From Campanula takesimana (taxonomy: Eukaryota; Streptophyta; Magnoliopsida; Asterales; Campanulaceae): a DNA stretch of 64,000 bases. The position numbers and the translations under genes are program-made. Below are positions 43,142 to 55,085 of this stretch, piece after piece (within the stretch, counting starts at the first letter, position 1; each line of letters starts with the position of its first letter). The notes under the pieces are model-generated. The model was not told where the DNA came from. It worked only from the letters and a program-made list of their open reading frames with translations, and did not search any database. The stretch spans positions 124,001 through 188,000 of the forward strand of contig JAOWBW010000866.1 of assembly GCA_026119855.1 (NCBI GenBank). Direction: 5' to 3'.

Positions 43142-44069
43142 CAGCGTCACATAATTCAGCACGCGGTCCGATTCGCGATACGAATTCGCATACGGAATTC
43201 GCTACCCCCGAGTGAATGCGATTCGCTTAGGTATTTTCGTTAAGAATTCGATTCATAATTCGCTTCATGTATTAGTAAGGTTAACTTTGATTAAAAATAT
43301 TAAAAGAGAAATTCTTATATAAATAAATTACATACTAAATGATTACACGGTACGGTTCATCCTCCTTTACGAGCAAGGCGGAAATATAGTACAAAAAATT
43401 AATAAATATTAGAAAGAAAAAAAAAAGAGAAAACATGAACATAGATTAAATTGTTGCTCTGTCTTCAAAATAACAAGAGTAAAAAATAATATTATTGCTG
43501 GAAAAAAAATTAAATAAAGATGTTGACTTGTTGACTTCTAAGAAATCAAAGAACTATATTAAATTCAACAAAGTAGTAAGAATAGATAGCATCAAATTTT
43601 CAGAAAATACAAAGCTGTAAGTTGATTGAAAGTAAAAGAAAAAAATAACAAATTTATCTTTTATTTATGAGAATAAAGAAATTTGCAACAAACAATTAAA
43701 AAAAAAAAAGAAGAAATAGAAAAATAAGACGCTAAGAGACAGACAACAGAGACGAGAGCTTAAAAAAAAAAAAAAAGACAGAAACGAGACAGACGCACCA
43801 GAATAACACATAAATTGAAGAGCCAATATCGAAATTGAAGAGACGATGTCGCAGAAATTGAAGACTTGGAGCCGATGTCAACAGAAATTGAAGAGCCGAC
43901 TTCGAAATTGGCACTTCGCCGCAGGCAGACAAGTCGCAATATGGCAATACGGCGTCTCCGGCGAACTCAGTCGCGAATTTGGGCGTTTTGATTCGGAATC
44001 GAATTCCGATTCGATTCGATCGAATGAATTCGGAATTCGACCCCATTCTGGGCGAATTCTGTGACCCTG
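43142..44069. mobile_element. Non-autonomous hAT element
   Basis: A 928-base insert has a perfect 8-bp duplication GTTTTAAT (43134-43141 and 44070-44077). Inverted ends are CAGCGTCACATAATTC and CAGGGTCACAGAATTC (14 of 16 match), and CAGGG ends are typical of hAT. Both subterminal regions are packed with GAATTCG and CGATTCG motifs on both strands. No transposase is present. Confidence 0.88.
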
Positions 44070-44077
44070 GTTTTAAT

Positions 44078-45047
44078 TACTTGGAGTCAACAACACGAAC
44101 CCTCTTCCGCCTTTAAATTTGATCAAGCAAGGACACCACACTTAATCGTATCTTTCTTTATGATCAACATCAACATGAATTTGAGTAACCCCCCCCCCCT
44201 CCCCCGCTTTTCAAGCCTCGTTAATGTTAATAGATTCAGACTTCATCATTGGTGCGGTAAGAAGTCCATATTGTGTCTTCAAATCATCTGAAGTGAGTAT
44301 CTCACTTTATCTCCTATTGGGATGACTTTCCCTGTCTCACAAATTTCTTTATTACCGAACTATATTTTTGTTAGTTTTGCCGTCGGCCCATGAATTTCAG
44401 CTTCGCTCCCGTCTCAACATGTCCGTTGTAGTCATAATCCAGTTTCATAATGGTGCTATTTAATAGTTGTCCCTTAAAACCATCTTCTCAACGGAACGAG
44501 TATAAATCGAACATACAGCACTCCAGATGCAGTCCTCCATTTCACAAAACCTAAATACATAATCTGTCTAACATCATTGCTTACATCCACTTCATAAATA
44601 ATAAATGATCCCCGGAACTGTTTTTATTTTCTGGTACTTCTTAAGTACCTAACCTAACTTTGTTTACACTCATACTCCTTTTAAAGCTTAATCTGCACTC
44701 CACATATTTCATTATACTTCTAATTTCAAACCGTTTGATTTCTCAAGCCTCTCTACACTTTTCTAGCTTCTCATTAACCTCATTCCTCGTCTCATCAATA
44801 CTGAAATGCAGCCCGTGAACCAACACACCCAAACATAGGTTCATCTCCTCAGATAATGAAATTGAGTGAAATCATCATAATGTTAAGGGATCAAGTCTTT
44901 TGACATAAATAGATGCAAAACTCTCCCCTGTCCAAACACTATGTGTACATGGCAACTGATTCATGTTCAGATTTGATATAATAATAATAAAAAAAAGCAC
45001 CAATGTATACACGCAAACAAACAAACAGCTTGAGAGAGAGAGGGAAC
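44078..45047. other. Intron sequence with a poly-C tract and unclear repeats
   Basis: The region starts with a SINE-like phrase and a run of ten or more C (44189). The phrase TTATCTCCTATTGGGATGAC at about 44308 also occurs near 38608, so it is part of a dispersed repeat. No gene is seen. Confidence 0.45.
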
Positions 45048-45266
45048 CTTGAAGTCATAAAGATCACTGCCAGCGTAACTACTGCTCTCACTCAACTTCC
45101 CACTTAGTACACGATCTAGATCCTCATAAGTATCATGATCAACTTCATTTTCTGCATCATGGTAACCATCATCTTTATCGTCCATATTTTCATCGTCAGA
45201 TGAATCTTCACTTCCACTTTCAATCTGAGAATCAGCTGATATCGAGCATCGAAGCAGAGCTTCCTC
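45048..45266 (-). CDS. PH-RhoGAP visible exon 8: acidic linker
   Basis: The acceptor is CTTTAACAG and the donor GTTCCC. It is a whole-codon exon (73 codons) rich in Asp, Glu and Ser, including RCSISADSQIESGSEDSSDD and AENEVDHDTYEDLDRVLSGK. It ends with GSDLYDFK. No lesion is seen. Confidence 0.92.
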
Positions 45267-45598
45267 CTGTTAAAGAAACAAATCACAAAGAGCAGCGATT
45301 AGAGCATTACGTAAAGAAACTAAGACCAAGCGTATCCTAAGATTATGCAAGAAAAAATCATTTAACTAATACACAAATTTGGGTTAGTTTGGAGGGGCCT
45401 CAGGGTTATATTCCCAAATTTAAGTCTCTACAATTACAAAAATAATTATTGCATTCTATTCAATGACTGCAAAAATGATGATTGACTCTGAAAACAGAGA
45501 AGAGACGCTAAATCCAACACGTCTTTGAAAAACTAATTCGCTTAAACCCCTCTCCTAAGTAAGTGTCGAAAGTAATCCACCAAATTAAAGTAACTTAC

Positions 45599-45832
45599 AT
45601 CAAATATGTTCTCGTACTCCTCTAGGAGTTAGCCTGAGCGTTATTAGCAGCATTTGCAGCAGCGAGAAGCTGAGCAGAATTATCGCCATTGTTATCGAAT
45701 TCATCCTCCAATTCACATTCACCAGCTAAGAGAGGCTGTAAGAGCAAGGGGGCCATACAAGCAGCAACCACAGATGGAGTCATTCGGTTTTCAGAAGCAT
45801 GCAGGGAAACTGTATGCATCATCTTCAAGATT
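45599..45832 (-). CDS. PH-RhoGAP visible exon 7, frameshifted
   Basis: The acceptor is TTTGCAG and the donor GTAAGT. The exon encodes ILKMMHTVSLHASENRMTPS, then VVAACMAPLLLQPLLAGECE, then an LLAAANAANNAQA stretch. After NAQA the family has about four more residues before LLEEYEN. Here only two bases remain before CTCCTAGAGGAG (near 45626), a net loss of 10 bases that produces a TAG. The next exon's phase confirms that the frame was originally continuous. Confidence 0.9.
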
Positions 45833-46057
45833 CTGCAAACAAACAAAGGAAACGTTGAGATGTGTACTGAAAAACTAACTGGGTCTTTTGGCTACGTGAG
45901 ATGTAAGATGAAGTAATTATTATGTCATATACATCTATAGAAGAGCTAATATAAAGGAGGGTATTTACGTAATTGAAATATAGTATATTTAGGTATAAAA
46001 ATATCATGTAAAACTTATCAAATGAAACAACATTACACGACTTCTATCATCAAGATT

Positions 46058-46127
46058 CTTCTCTCTCTCTCTCTCCCTCTCTCTCTCTCTCACTCACTCA
46101 CTCACTCACTCACTCACTCACTCTCTC
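46058..46127. repeat. Microsatellite (CT)n then (CACT)n
   Basis: A CT run passes into about nine TCAC repeats and back to CT. It lies in the 478-base intron between exons 7 and 6. Confidence 0.95.
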
Positions 46128-46237
46128 CCGGTATTTATCTTTAATTTGCTACTGATTACATGGCACTAGAGATACAGTGACTAAAGAAGGCCTTGAACAA
46201 AGGCGGCTTCAGCTTTGTGTTTGACTGTTGATATATA

Positions 46238-46266
46238 CAGACACACACACACACACACACACGCAT

Positions 46267-46306
<40 letters not shown>
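46238..46306. repeat. Compound microsatellite (AC)n-(TA)n-(GA)n at a splice donor
   Basis: An AC run, then a TA run, then a GA run ends five bases before the donor GTGATC of exon 6. On the gene strand the intron therefore opens with CT repeats. Confidence 0.95.
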
Positions 46307-46307
<1 letters not shown>

Positions 46308-46310
46308 CAC

Positions 46311-46398
46311 CTCTGCAATAAACGCCTGTTTGGTTCAGGAAACGTCTCAAGTATTGCGGCACGCATAGCATTTACTCGAGCTTCCTTCCGATCTATTT
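46311..46398 (-). CDS. PH-RhoGAP visible exon 6
   Basis: The acceptor is TTGTAAAAG and the donor GTGATC. The exon encodes KIDRKEARVNAMRAAILETF and PEPNRRLLQR, and ends in phase 2. On the intron side a CT/TA/GT microsatellite follows directly after the donor. Confidence 0.93.
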
Positions 46399-48410
46399 CT
46401 TTTACAAGACAATAGCAAATTAAAAAAAAAAAAAAAAGTATCCCTAAATATAAACCAAAATTTACAGTTTTTCTTGTCATCTAGATCTTGAAAAGAAACC
46501 CATATGTTCTTTTATAAAATATTCTGTTTTCAAATATGTTACTTGTCTTTTCAATATCGCATACGTACTGCAAATTATTTTGGGACCTCCAGAACTAAGC
46601 CCCTACCCGCTCCCCCCTCCCCAAGCCAGTTTAAGATCCATTAACGACTAAGATTTTTTAACCAGGCATCTATCTGCATGATCGTAAATATGTTACGAAC
46701 TATGTTAAACAACACCCCAGTCCAGATATCACAATTTATCATTAAAGGGTTTAGGGTTTAGGTGAACCCTAAATTGATACTAAGCCCACAGTGTAACAAC
46801 TAATTGCTTTGTGCTCCAATTCAATCATGACTGTTAATGTACATATCTGTCCATGCCTACATTCAAGAACACATACAACTATACATGTAAATACATACAT
46901 AAAAATAGAAGATGGTTTCGGACTATACTTGTTTTTATTCGGTTGCAAGAAAGTCAGTTGCCTGTCTAGTCATAAACTGATTGGTCAAATCACAAACTGA
47001 TTGATCTAGCCAGATTATTGGCGAAGAGAGACGGACAGAAGGACAGACAGAGTAAAGACTTGAGCATTATGATGTGGTTTAGGTTGTGCCAAAAGATTAT
47101 ATTGGTGGGTGGCCACTAGCCATATTAAATACAGTATGTTAATGATGGTGGAAACTGGAAATAGACTTTGAAGAGGGTGATTGGTTGTATTGCCCCAAAC
47201 AATCCATTTACAGCTATGTGAAAGAACGTGATGATAGCAACGGAGAGCGAGAGACTCAGGGCGTTTGAGATTAATACATGTGCGTAGATATAATGGTTGC
47301 AGGAGGAAATGACATAATCAATGCTAGCAAATATTTTCTCTGAAAGAAAAATGCAGAAATGCAACCACTTACAGCAAAAAGGACACGTCTACACAAGCAA
47401 GCTCCTTGTAACTCTCTGCAGATGCACAAAAAAGGCTACAGATATGGCTTGCCTCCAAAATGCATTGCCAGAAAACTGAACAACCCGAGAATTAAGCAAA
47501 CTTCCCAAGGCGGTTGCCAACAATATACTATGTGAAATGCTAAATTGTGGGTCTGAATTTCTCTTAAACTGGTGATTCCTTTTGTGGCAGTTGCAGTTAA
47601 GGGATTCAGTGTGAAGGATGTTGTTATTTCGCAGGAACGTGGACGTTCACTATTTTATGGTGCCGTGCATCTCGATTAAGAGGATCTGTAATCTTGAGAG
47701 CAATCAATTTCTAGGCACTTGTTTTGGGATAAGGTGGTGTATATGATTTTCCTTTGGATCCCTCAAATATTTGAAGGTGGAAAGGGAATTTTTGAAACCA
47801 AATACACGACCAGTCAAAATTAAATGCCATCACGTCTGAAGCAACGACGAAGGCCCCACACTCACACCTACCCACCTCCTCAGGCCCATAAAAGTAAACT
47901 GCAACTCATATCGACAATTCGAGTAAGAAAGAAGAATTCACATAAATGCAATGAATGCCACTTGAACCAGAAAACAATCAGGTTCAAGAATGACAATTTT
48001 TAAAATTTCAAGAGGATATTCAAATTATCACTATTTTTGGTCAATGTGGAATCAAGTTGACCAAAAAAATCAACTCATAACAGTTACTTTGGGACGGATA
48101 TAGTTAAAACAAAAAGAAAGTAAGCAAACCCTAATTATCTCATGTTTTCACTAAGAAACAGTGCCTTCTTTTCCGATTGACATCATCCGTAGCCTCATCA
48201 TGCTCTAGTCAAGAATCAAATGCGTTGACCAGTGTTTTAGGTCCCTACTCAGTGGGTAAGGCTAGAGGCGAGGTGAATAGCCTTTCTGAAAATCATTGCA
48301 AGAAGACTAGTTTGATAAGACTATTCCACAATAATCAAAAGTTTATCCTCAAAGAAACATTTTAGATTACTGTTATACAGTTAGGTACACAGCTGTCCCC
48401 AAGGAATGTA
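46399..48410. other. Intron sequence, no feature
   Basis: This is the intron between exons 6 and 5. Two CAAACTGATTG-type phrases near 46970-47010 are the only local repeat noticed. I see no gene or complete transposon. Confidence 0.5.
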
Positions 48411-48641
48411 CAACTCCCTCAGTCCCAATATATGTTTCCCTTTTGTCAACATGATTAGTTTTGAGCAAACTTATGAAATTGTAATTATGTTTACGAAATT
48501 TTTAGAGTGGTTATTAATAGTGAATAGTGCATTCAATAAAAGAAATTAAGAATTTCATGAGGATGGTAAAATTTTCATAAATCTTTGTCCAAAGTTCAAT
48601 CAAGTTGACTAAAGAAGATACTTATTTTGGGACTGAGCGTG
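48411..48641. mobile_element. Stowaway-like MITE, worn ends
   Basis: The inverted ends CTCCCTCAGTCCCAATATA and ATTTTGGGACTGAGCG lie about 230 bases apart, with TA just outside the left end. Single ends of other copies occur near 48800 (ACTCCCTCAACCCC) and 49080 (CTCCCACCGTCCCAGAATAA). Confidence 0.7.
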
Positions 48642-49312
48642 TATATTCAACACTGAAAATGACAAACAGAAACAAATTACCTTATCAACCAATAGGAAAC
48701 GAAACCATGATACCACCGCATCTCAATTACATGACAAACATAAGAGTTTATAAAAATGAGGAATCATAAAGTAATAACCGCAAGAATTAAAGGGTGATAC
48801 TCCCTCAACCCCTTATAAAGAGCAGTATTTAAGTAAACGCAAACATGACAAACAGGTTGAAAATATATACTTCCATAAACTTCTCCCACACAACATAGGC
48901 AACAATATTTGAACTCAAACTAGATAGGAAGCAAACAAAATTTACTAAGGACCAATAAAGTCAGTATAATGTAGACAAAATTTACTTATAGGAAAATTTA
49001 CTCTTCAACTGAGACAGCACATAAAGGAATAACCCCCCCCCCTTCTCTTGCAACCGAGTCAGCAAATAGATTACTGCTGCTCCCACCGTCCCAGAATAAA
49101 TAGTCCCATTTCATTTCACAAGTCAATTTTTTATGGACAATGCTTTACTTGCTTGTACTATTATTGGAATAACACTAAACTATATTCTTTTAGAAATAAG
49201 ACTACTTTTGTGACAACCCAAAAAGTAAAAAGACCTTTGTTTAGACAAAAGGATTATCACACTTGTCAAGAGATTATATTTTCAGTTGAGAGAATGTGCT
49301 AGAGGAACTTAC

Positions 49313-49382
49313 TGTAAGCTTCCAACAATGCAGTGCAACACGATGCAGGAACAGGTGATGAAGGTAGCTCCCGCAGAACATG
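49313..49382 (-). CDS. PH-RhoGAP visible exon 5
   Basis: The acceptor is CTGCAG and the donor GTAAGT. The exon encodes HVLRELPSSPVPASCCTALL and EAY, a highly conserved part of the plant RhoGAP domain, and ends in phase 1. Confidence 0.94.
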
Positions 49383-49602
49383 CTGCAGATAAAAGACAAG
49401 GTTATTACTTACCACCCAGTTACCCAAAGTAAGACCACGAGAACCTATGAATTATTTTAATTCTATCTTCATTTTCTTTTCCATGGAGTCCTCTAGAACG
49501 TAATCCTCTTCCTCCAAAAACATACCCTTTTTTTTGTCCCAGAAAAGGATGGGAAAAAAAAACAGTCAGATCATCTTAAATTATGCCAGCGTGCAAGATT
49601 AC

Positions 49603-49658
49603 CTTAACACAGTCGCCGATCACATGAGCATCCTCGTCAGGACTGAATTCAGTCTTGC
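49603..49658 (-). CDS. PH-RhoGAP visible exon 4
   Basis: The acceptor is CTTGTAG and the donor GTAATC. The exon encodes KTEFSPDEDAHVIGDCVK, which continues the RhoGAP domain. It ends in phase 0. The intron between it and exon 3 carries a 2.2-kb solo LTR. Confidence 0.93.
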
Positions 49659-50714
49659 CTACAAGTATAGTAATTTTAGTGTGCACACCATTAATTTAGA
49701 TGTCTACAGAATGACTTGTAAAAGAGCTCACACTACAACTTGGACATAAGATCAAATAGTTTCAAATAAGAAAAAAATATTATATTGAAAGGAAAAGATA
49801 TAAAAGAGATAGGCGAGAAGTCCACTGAAAGACAAATACAAAGATAATAATCATAAATAAACAAACAAAGAGGGAAAAGCAATCCCCAAAGACTGAAATG
49901 GCTCTGTTGTTTCAAAACAGAATCGGAACTCCATGATAGGCACCCCTGCCAAGAATCCATACAGAAGCCATAGAGATAACTCAATCCCACAGCATCTGTC
50001 TAGATATGAACTTATCATGAAAATCTTGTGATTCCTCTCAAGCCACGTACACAATTTCAGAGTCAACATTGAATATTCCTATGCAAAACTCGCATCATGA
50101 TTCCACCCAATCATTAAGAACTATCTGAAGAAAACAATTAAGCACGGACAAACTATGGCTTTGCCGACCACATGAAACATATGGGCAACTACTTTGAATT
50201 TCTCAGTGTTCCCTCATACAGATTGATAATCCAGACTTGTAACAACCCAAACTTTCACATAATAAATAAATTCCATAAACTAGGGAAAATCCCAAACGTC
50301 AACATGAATTCAAAACCAACGTTACCATTCAACGGCTAGTTTACTTAACCATAATTCAAACAGTGCGGAAGCATAACTAATGTTTAAATCCCAACGGCTA
50401 GTACAATCCACTAGCTTAACACAAAACAATTAATGTCTTAAACTCCTCGAAACCTTGGACTGCCCTTCCTTGCAATCCATCTAGATCCTTAATCTTACCT
50501 GGGAAAAATAATATAAGAAAGGGGTGAGCGAACAATGCTCAGTAAGTTCATACGGGATCTCTCCGGGTACTAAGGAGAGATGACCGAAAGAACGGAGCCA
50601 AACAACATTATTCAATGAAAGGCTAATATTAATAATCTTAACTGCATGTAACAAACACAGTTATCAAATCAATGAATTATGGTCCTAGTTCAATCCGTCA
50701 ATTCCAGAGTTTCA

Positions 50715-50960
50715 AACACCTTTTCAGGGTGTCACACCTTTTCAGGGTGTTAAGAGAATAAGAGACCTTACACCTTTTCAGGGTGTTATGGTCCTAGTTT
50801 AATCTGTCAATTCCAGAGTTTCAAACACCTTTTCAGGGTGTCACAGTTTCAAACACCTTTTCAGGGTGTCACACCTTTTCAGAGTGTTAACAGAATAAGA
50901 TACCTTACACCTTTTCAGGGTGTTAGGAGAATAAGAGACCTTACACCTTTTCAAGGTGCT
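50715..50960. repeat. Array of ACACCTTTTCAGGGTGT hairpin units
   Basis: Eight units of ACACC-TTTTCA-GGGTGT (stem ACACC with GGTGT) lie in 245 bases with irregular spacers such as TAAGAGAATAAGAGACCTT. Two units are slightly altered (CAGAGTGT, CAAGGTGC). Confidence 0.92.
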
Positions 50961-51654
50961 CCCTTATTTAGGTATATCATGATAACCAAGCTACTTCCTC
51001 ATGTAGCAATTTGAAAGTCTGAGTTCTTTTCTATCAAACTAGACTCATTCGTAATTAGTCCTTTTCAATCAGACTAATCCAACCGCACCTATTTCAATTA
51101 GATACAGTTATAGTTCTTAGTATTCTAGGTACAAGAATACTTAAGGCAATTTCAATCTGTTTGGATACCCATTGAACAAAATACATCAAGGGTAAGATAA
51201 TCAAAAGACGTTCAACAACATCAGAGTTCAAATGCTACGGACCATTGGTAGCTACACTTGAAAGAAATAAGGAAGATCCTACATAAAATGATGAATCATC
51301 AAAGTACTTAAGGAACGTAATCCCTTACCTTGGCTTTGCGTTATTCCTCTTTGCAAACCTTGTGCAAGAATCTACAATCAAGCACAAAATACTTCTTAGG
51401 ACAAGTAATACTATTTTACTCCGTCCCCAAAATACTTTACTTTACTTTCTTAACCTTATGAGTTTATGTTCTTAAACCCCTTATTAAGGTTGATAGTCAA
51501 TCTAGGGTTTGTTCTACCCATTAACTGCATTCCCAAAATACCCTCTTTGATTTACTAAAATACCCCTAGGGTTTTAATGTCCCCAATCTCAATTATTATG
51601 TTTTAGGATTTCATTAATCACATGAAAACACTATTCCCAGCTTAGTTCACTATT

Positions 51655-51960
51655 CATAGCATAAATTACTATTCACCGCAGATTTCTTATTCATCGCAGA
51701 TTACTATTCATCGCAGATTACTATTTATCGCAGATACTATTCATCGCAGATTAACACACACACTGTTTACTTTTACACACACTAAATACACCTTCACAGC
51801 ACCCACACAAACGCACACACACACTGTTACACACACTAAAAACACCTTCCAGCACACACAAAACACACACTGTTTTCACCACAAACACATGCACACACAG
51901 TAGCACGCACACACCCGCACACACTCACAGTAACACGCACACACACACACACCTTCACAC
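51655..51960. repeat. TATTCATCGCAGATTA repeats and AC-rich tract
   Basis: Four or five copies of ATTCATCGCAGATTACT are followed by CACACA-rich sequence, all within the solo LTR. Confidence 0.85.
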
Positions 51961-52994
51961 CATTCTTCTTCATTCTTAATTAAACCCTAGGTGATCAATT
52001 ATCATTCTTTAGGGTTTCAATTATGATTCAACGAAAGAGAAAGGATTAGGGAAGTACCTTTGATGAACCAAACCGGGCTCCTCTTCTTCTTCTTCCCTCC
52101 ACCTTCTATCTCTCTCTCTCGATTTCTCTTTCTCTGTTTTTTTCCTCTCTCTGCGTCTCTCCCTCTCTCTGCGCAGACTTTCCTTCTTTCTCCCGTCCTA
52201 TTCTTTCTTTTCTTTTGTGGTAGAATAATACTAGGGGTCTTAGAGAGGGTTTTTATATTTTAGGGCTTTCAATTCCCTAACTAAGAATAATTCATTCTCC
52301 TCTTAAATAAAGACTTGGGCTTTTCTATTTTGACCCAATAACTAAGCCCAATCCTTTTTATTAATGGCTCGGCCCAAATAATTAAAAAGTTCAAAATAAA
52401 AAAAAATAGGGAATTTTCGGGTTATTACAAGACTGATATGCCTTAAACCTAAATTTGGTAGAAAGGGCGCATCAAAACCCAAATGAATGAAAGAGTACAC
52501 TGGAAAGAAAGAGAAAGAAAAAGAAAATTAACTCTAGCACTCTAAGAAATGACCAGATAAAAGAATGAACACTTTCCTCAGCCTGGCCTGATGTGAGGTT
52601 AATAAGCCAAGACAAGACCCAGTCTGATATATATTTGGTAAAAAGGGACTCCAAGAATTCCGTCAACCAAAAATTCACTACATTAATCCGAACAATAAAT
52701 AAATAAAGAAAAAAGAAAAAAAAAATCAATACTGATTTTAACACAAGCAAAGGGCTATACTATTACCGAACCAGACACAACTAGACGTAATTGATATCCA
52801 TTCAATAGTCCTATCCACTTTCGAATTAAGCATAGCTATTTATAAAGAAAATATGTTTTGCCACAGTTTACAGAGGCCTGCTTTTACCTCCAATATCCTT
52901 GAGACTCCTTTTCCGCTTCATATAATTGTGTATACCTATGATCACTAAAGATTACTTTCACTAAAACCGAAGATAGTGAAGGAAGAAAAAAAAC

Positions 52995-53072
52995 CTTCTT
53001 CATATTCTTGAACTCGGTGGTCTACCTCTTCAACATCAGCAGATTGTCTCAATATGCCTTCAACTTTAATTC
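52995..53072 (-). CDS. PH-RhoGAP visible exon 3
   Basis: The acceptor is GTTTACAG and the donor GTTTTTTTT. The exon encodes IKVEGILRQSADVEEVDHRV and QEYEE, the start of the RhoGAP fold. Phase 1 enters and leaves. The intron before it (to 59459) holds the CACTA element and a solo LTR. Confidence 0.92.
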
Positions 53073-54179
53073 CTGTAAACAAACTGAGATAAGTTAGAGG
53101 CAATAACAAATAAACTACACAAAGCAATGGACATCTCATCACTTCTGGGTTTACCAAGCAAAACAATTAGTCTTTTGCAATGTTTAGAAAAATCTTTACA
53201 GCTCAGCATACATGTTATGAAAAGTGATGCATAACCATGGTGTGCTTAAACTTTGCTGATGATAGCTCATGCCCATAAAATAACTCCTTAAAGAACATTC
53301 TTCTTGGAATTTTCACTAATTCCAGAATAAATAAATCAGTAGGCAAAGAAGGTACCCCCCCCCCCCCAATTCTTCTTGGTATCCTTTCCCATATGTGGTT
53401 TCATTAATACTCCTAATCTCATTCTTGCAACTCATGGGTTTAAGTCAGAACTTAACCCGTGCTTTTCTATCGCATTTCATTCCATCAATTGATACTTCTC
53501 GTTTTTCCCTATCCTCTTTCACTCGGAAACATATAATTCCGTAGAAAGCTCAAGCTTTGTTAGCTCTTTGGTTCCTTATAAGGAACAAGCGTCTTTAAGG
53601 CCATAGCTTTGGAAAGTAGAGTATACAGCATCCTTAAGGCTTCCGACAGGGGTCTGACACTACTAGAAACTGGTCCATTACCGACGGAAATTTCCGTCCC
53701 TAAACCACAAAATCCGTCGGTAATGGAAAGTTACCGACGGACAAAGTCCGTCGGATTCCGTCGGTAATTTCTTGTTGGTAATACCGACGGAACATTCCGT
53801 CGGTAATACTGACGGAATATCCGTCGGCACGTTTATTAATTCCGTCGGAATCGCTAAAAAAACTCCGTCGGTAATTATTATTGCCGTACAATGATCGGAG
53901 AAGTACTACCGACGGAATATTCCGTCGGTATTACCCACGGAAATTTCCGTCGGTAAATTGACATGAATTTTAAAAAAAAATAATTAATTAAAAATAACCA
54001 GAAAGCCTTTTATTTCCGTTTCAATTTAACATTCAGCAGTCAATTATAGAAACATTCATATCAAATGTACAAAACATATAATGAACCAAAAAGTATCATT
54101 ACAACCAAAATAATAAAGTTAAGTTGTGTCTTTGGATGCTTTACGGTAAATGACACCATTACATATAGTGACCAATCGA

Positions 54180-55085
54180 AATCAAGAGCACAATTCAGTC
54201 CTATACATAGTTTTTTACGAACTCCTTGAATCATTGAATATAGCCTCTAGAGTTTCAGGATAATCCTTCTAATGGTTTTCCCATGCCTCCAGTTTTATTT
54301 GCTAAAAAATAAAACTGGCTAATTGAGAAGTGAGTAGTGAAGCGAAGCGGAACTTCTTGAACCTGGAAATGACAACATTAACATGAGCAGCAGTTCCAAC
54401 ATCCTAAATCATTACATCTCATTATTCCAACAAAAAATAATAATTTAACAACTCAAATAACCTTAACATGAAAATACTCTTAACAATCATATACTCTCTC
54501 CGTCTCGAAAAAGTTAGTTTCATACTTTATTTATCATACTCATAACAAAAACTCTCTACCCACTTACTCTCACATACTTTTAGTTTCATTGGATCCCACA
54601 CTTTACAAACTAGGATCTGCAACCTACAACTTAAGGCACAAGACAAATATATACTCCCTCCATCCCAAAGTCCAAAATGAACCAAATGAGATTTATCTTT
54701 GTATGGAGAATTAATGAGTGTCTGAGATAAGGAGAAACTCACCATCTTGGAGTGTAGTACTTCACAGCAACCTTAGATGGGGGGCAGTTTTTTCAGTTCA
54801 TCTACAGGGAAAAAAAAAAAAAAGAAGCAGAATCATGTAAGATTGTTATTTCCACATTTTCTATAAAATAAATTTAGAAGTCAATAATGTATTCCTCAAA
54901 AGGCCCCCTGAATGAGATTCTTGAAACGAGATAAGAGTATTTCATACACAGTATGTTTCATCTCAATTATTAACCAGTTCCAAAAATAACAAATCTGAGA
55001 TAGTTCATACACAGTAGGTTTCATCTCAAACCACAGTAGGTTTCGTCTCAAACCACCATGCATTTCCCCCAAGTTCCTGCAACAA
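54180..55085 (-). pseudogene. Exon-like fragments inside the CACTA element
   Basis: On the minus strand a TTTTTGTTGCAG acceptor at about 55079 precedes ELGGNAWWFETKPTV in one frame. Near 54290 there is an AWENH...KDYPETLEAIFNDS-like stretch broken by a stop. Both run in the same direction as the captured adenylate kinase exon. I do not recognise the source; they may be element-coded sequence or a second captured gene. Confidence 0.35.

Larger units (their letters stand above)
50238..52429 (-). mobile_element. Solo LTR, gypsy type
   Basis: A 2192-base unit begins TGTAACAACCC and ends GGGTTATTACA, with a perfect AGACT duplication (50233-50237 and 52430-52434). No internal region is present. 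Read on the minus strand it starts TGTAATAACCCGAAAATTC, which resembles the start TGTCACGACCCGAAAACCC of the nested chromovirus LTR. The two are probably distant relatives in the same orientation. It includes a palindrome array (50715-50960) and AC-rich and CT-rich stretches. Confidence 0.92.

Noticed and set aside
44380..44850. LINE remnant
   Set aside because: Some phrases (CCTCATTCCTCGTCTCATCA) recall decayed non-LTR sequence, but no reverse transcriptase motif could be read.
46215..46415. Plus-strand frame with His-Thr and Arg-Glu runs
   Set aside because: It is translated microsatellite plus the antisense of exon 6.
54490..54745. Complete Stowaway MITE inside the CACTA element
   Set aside because: Two left-type ends (CTCTCTCCGTCTCG and CTCCCTCCATCCC) occur in the same direction but no matching right end.
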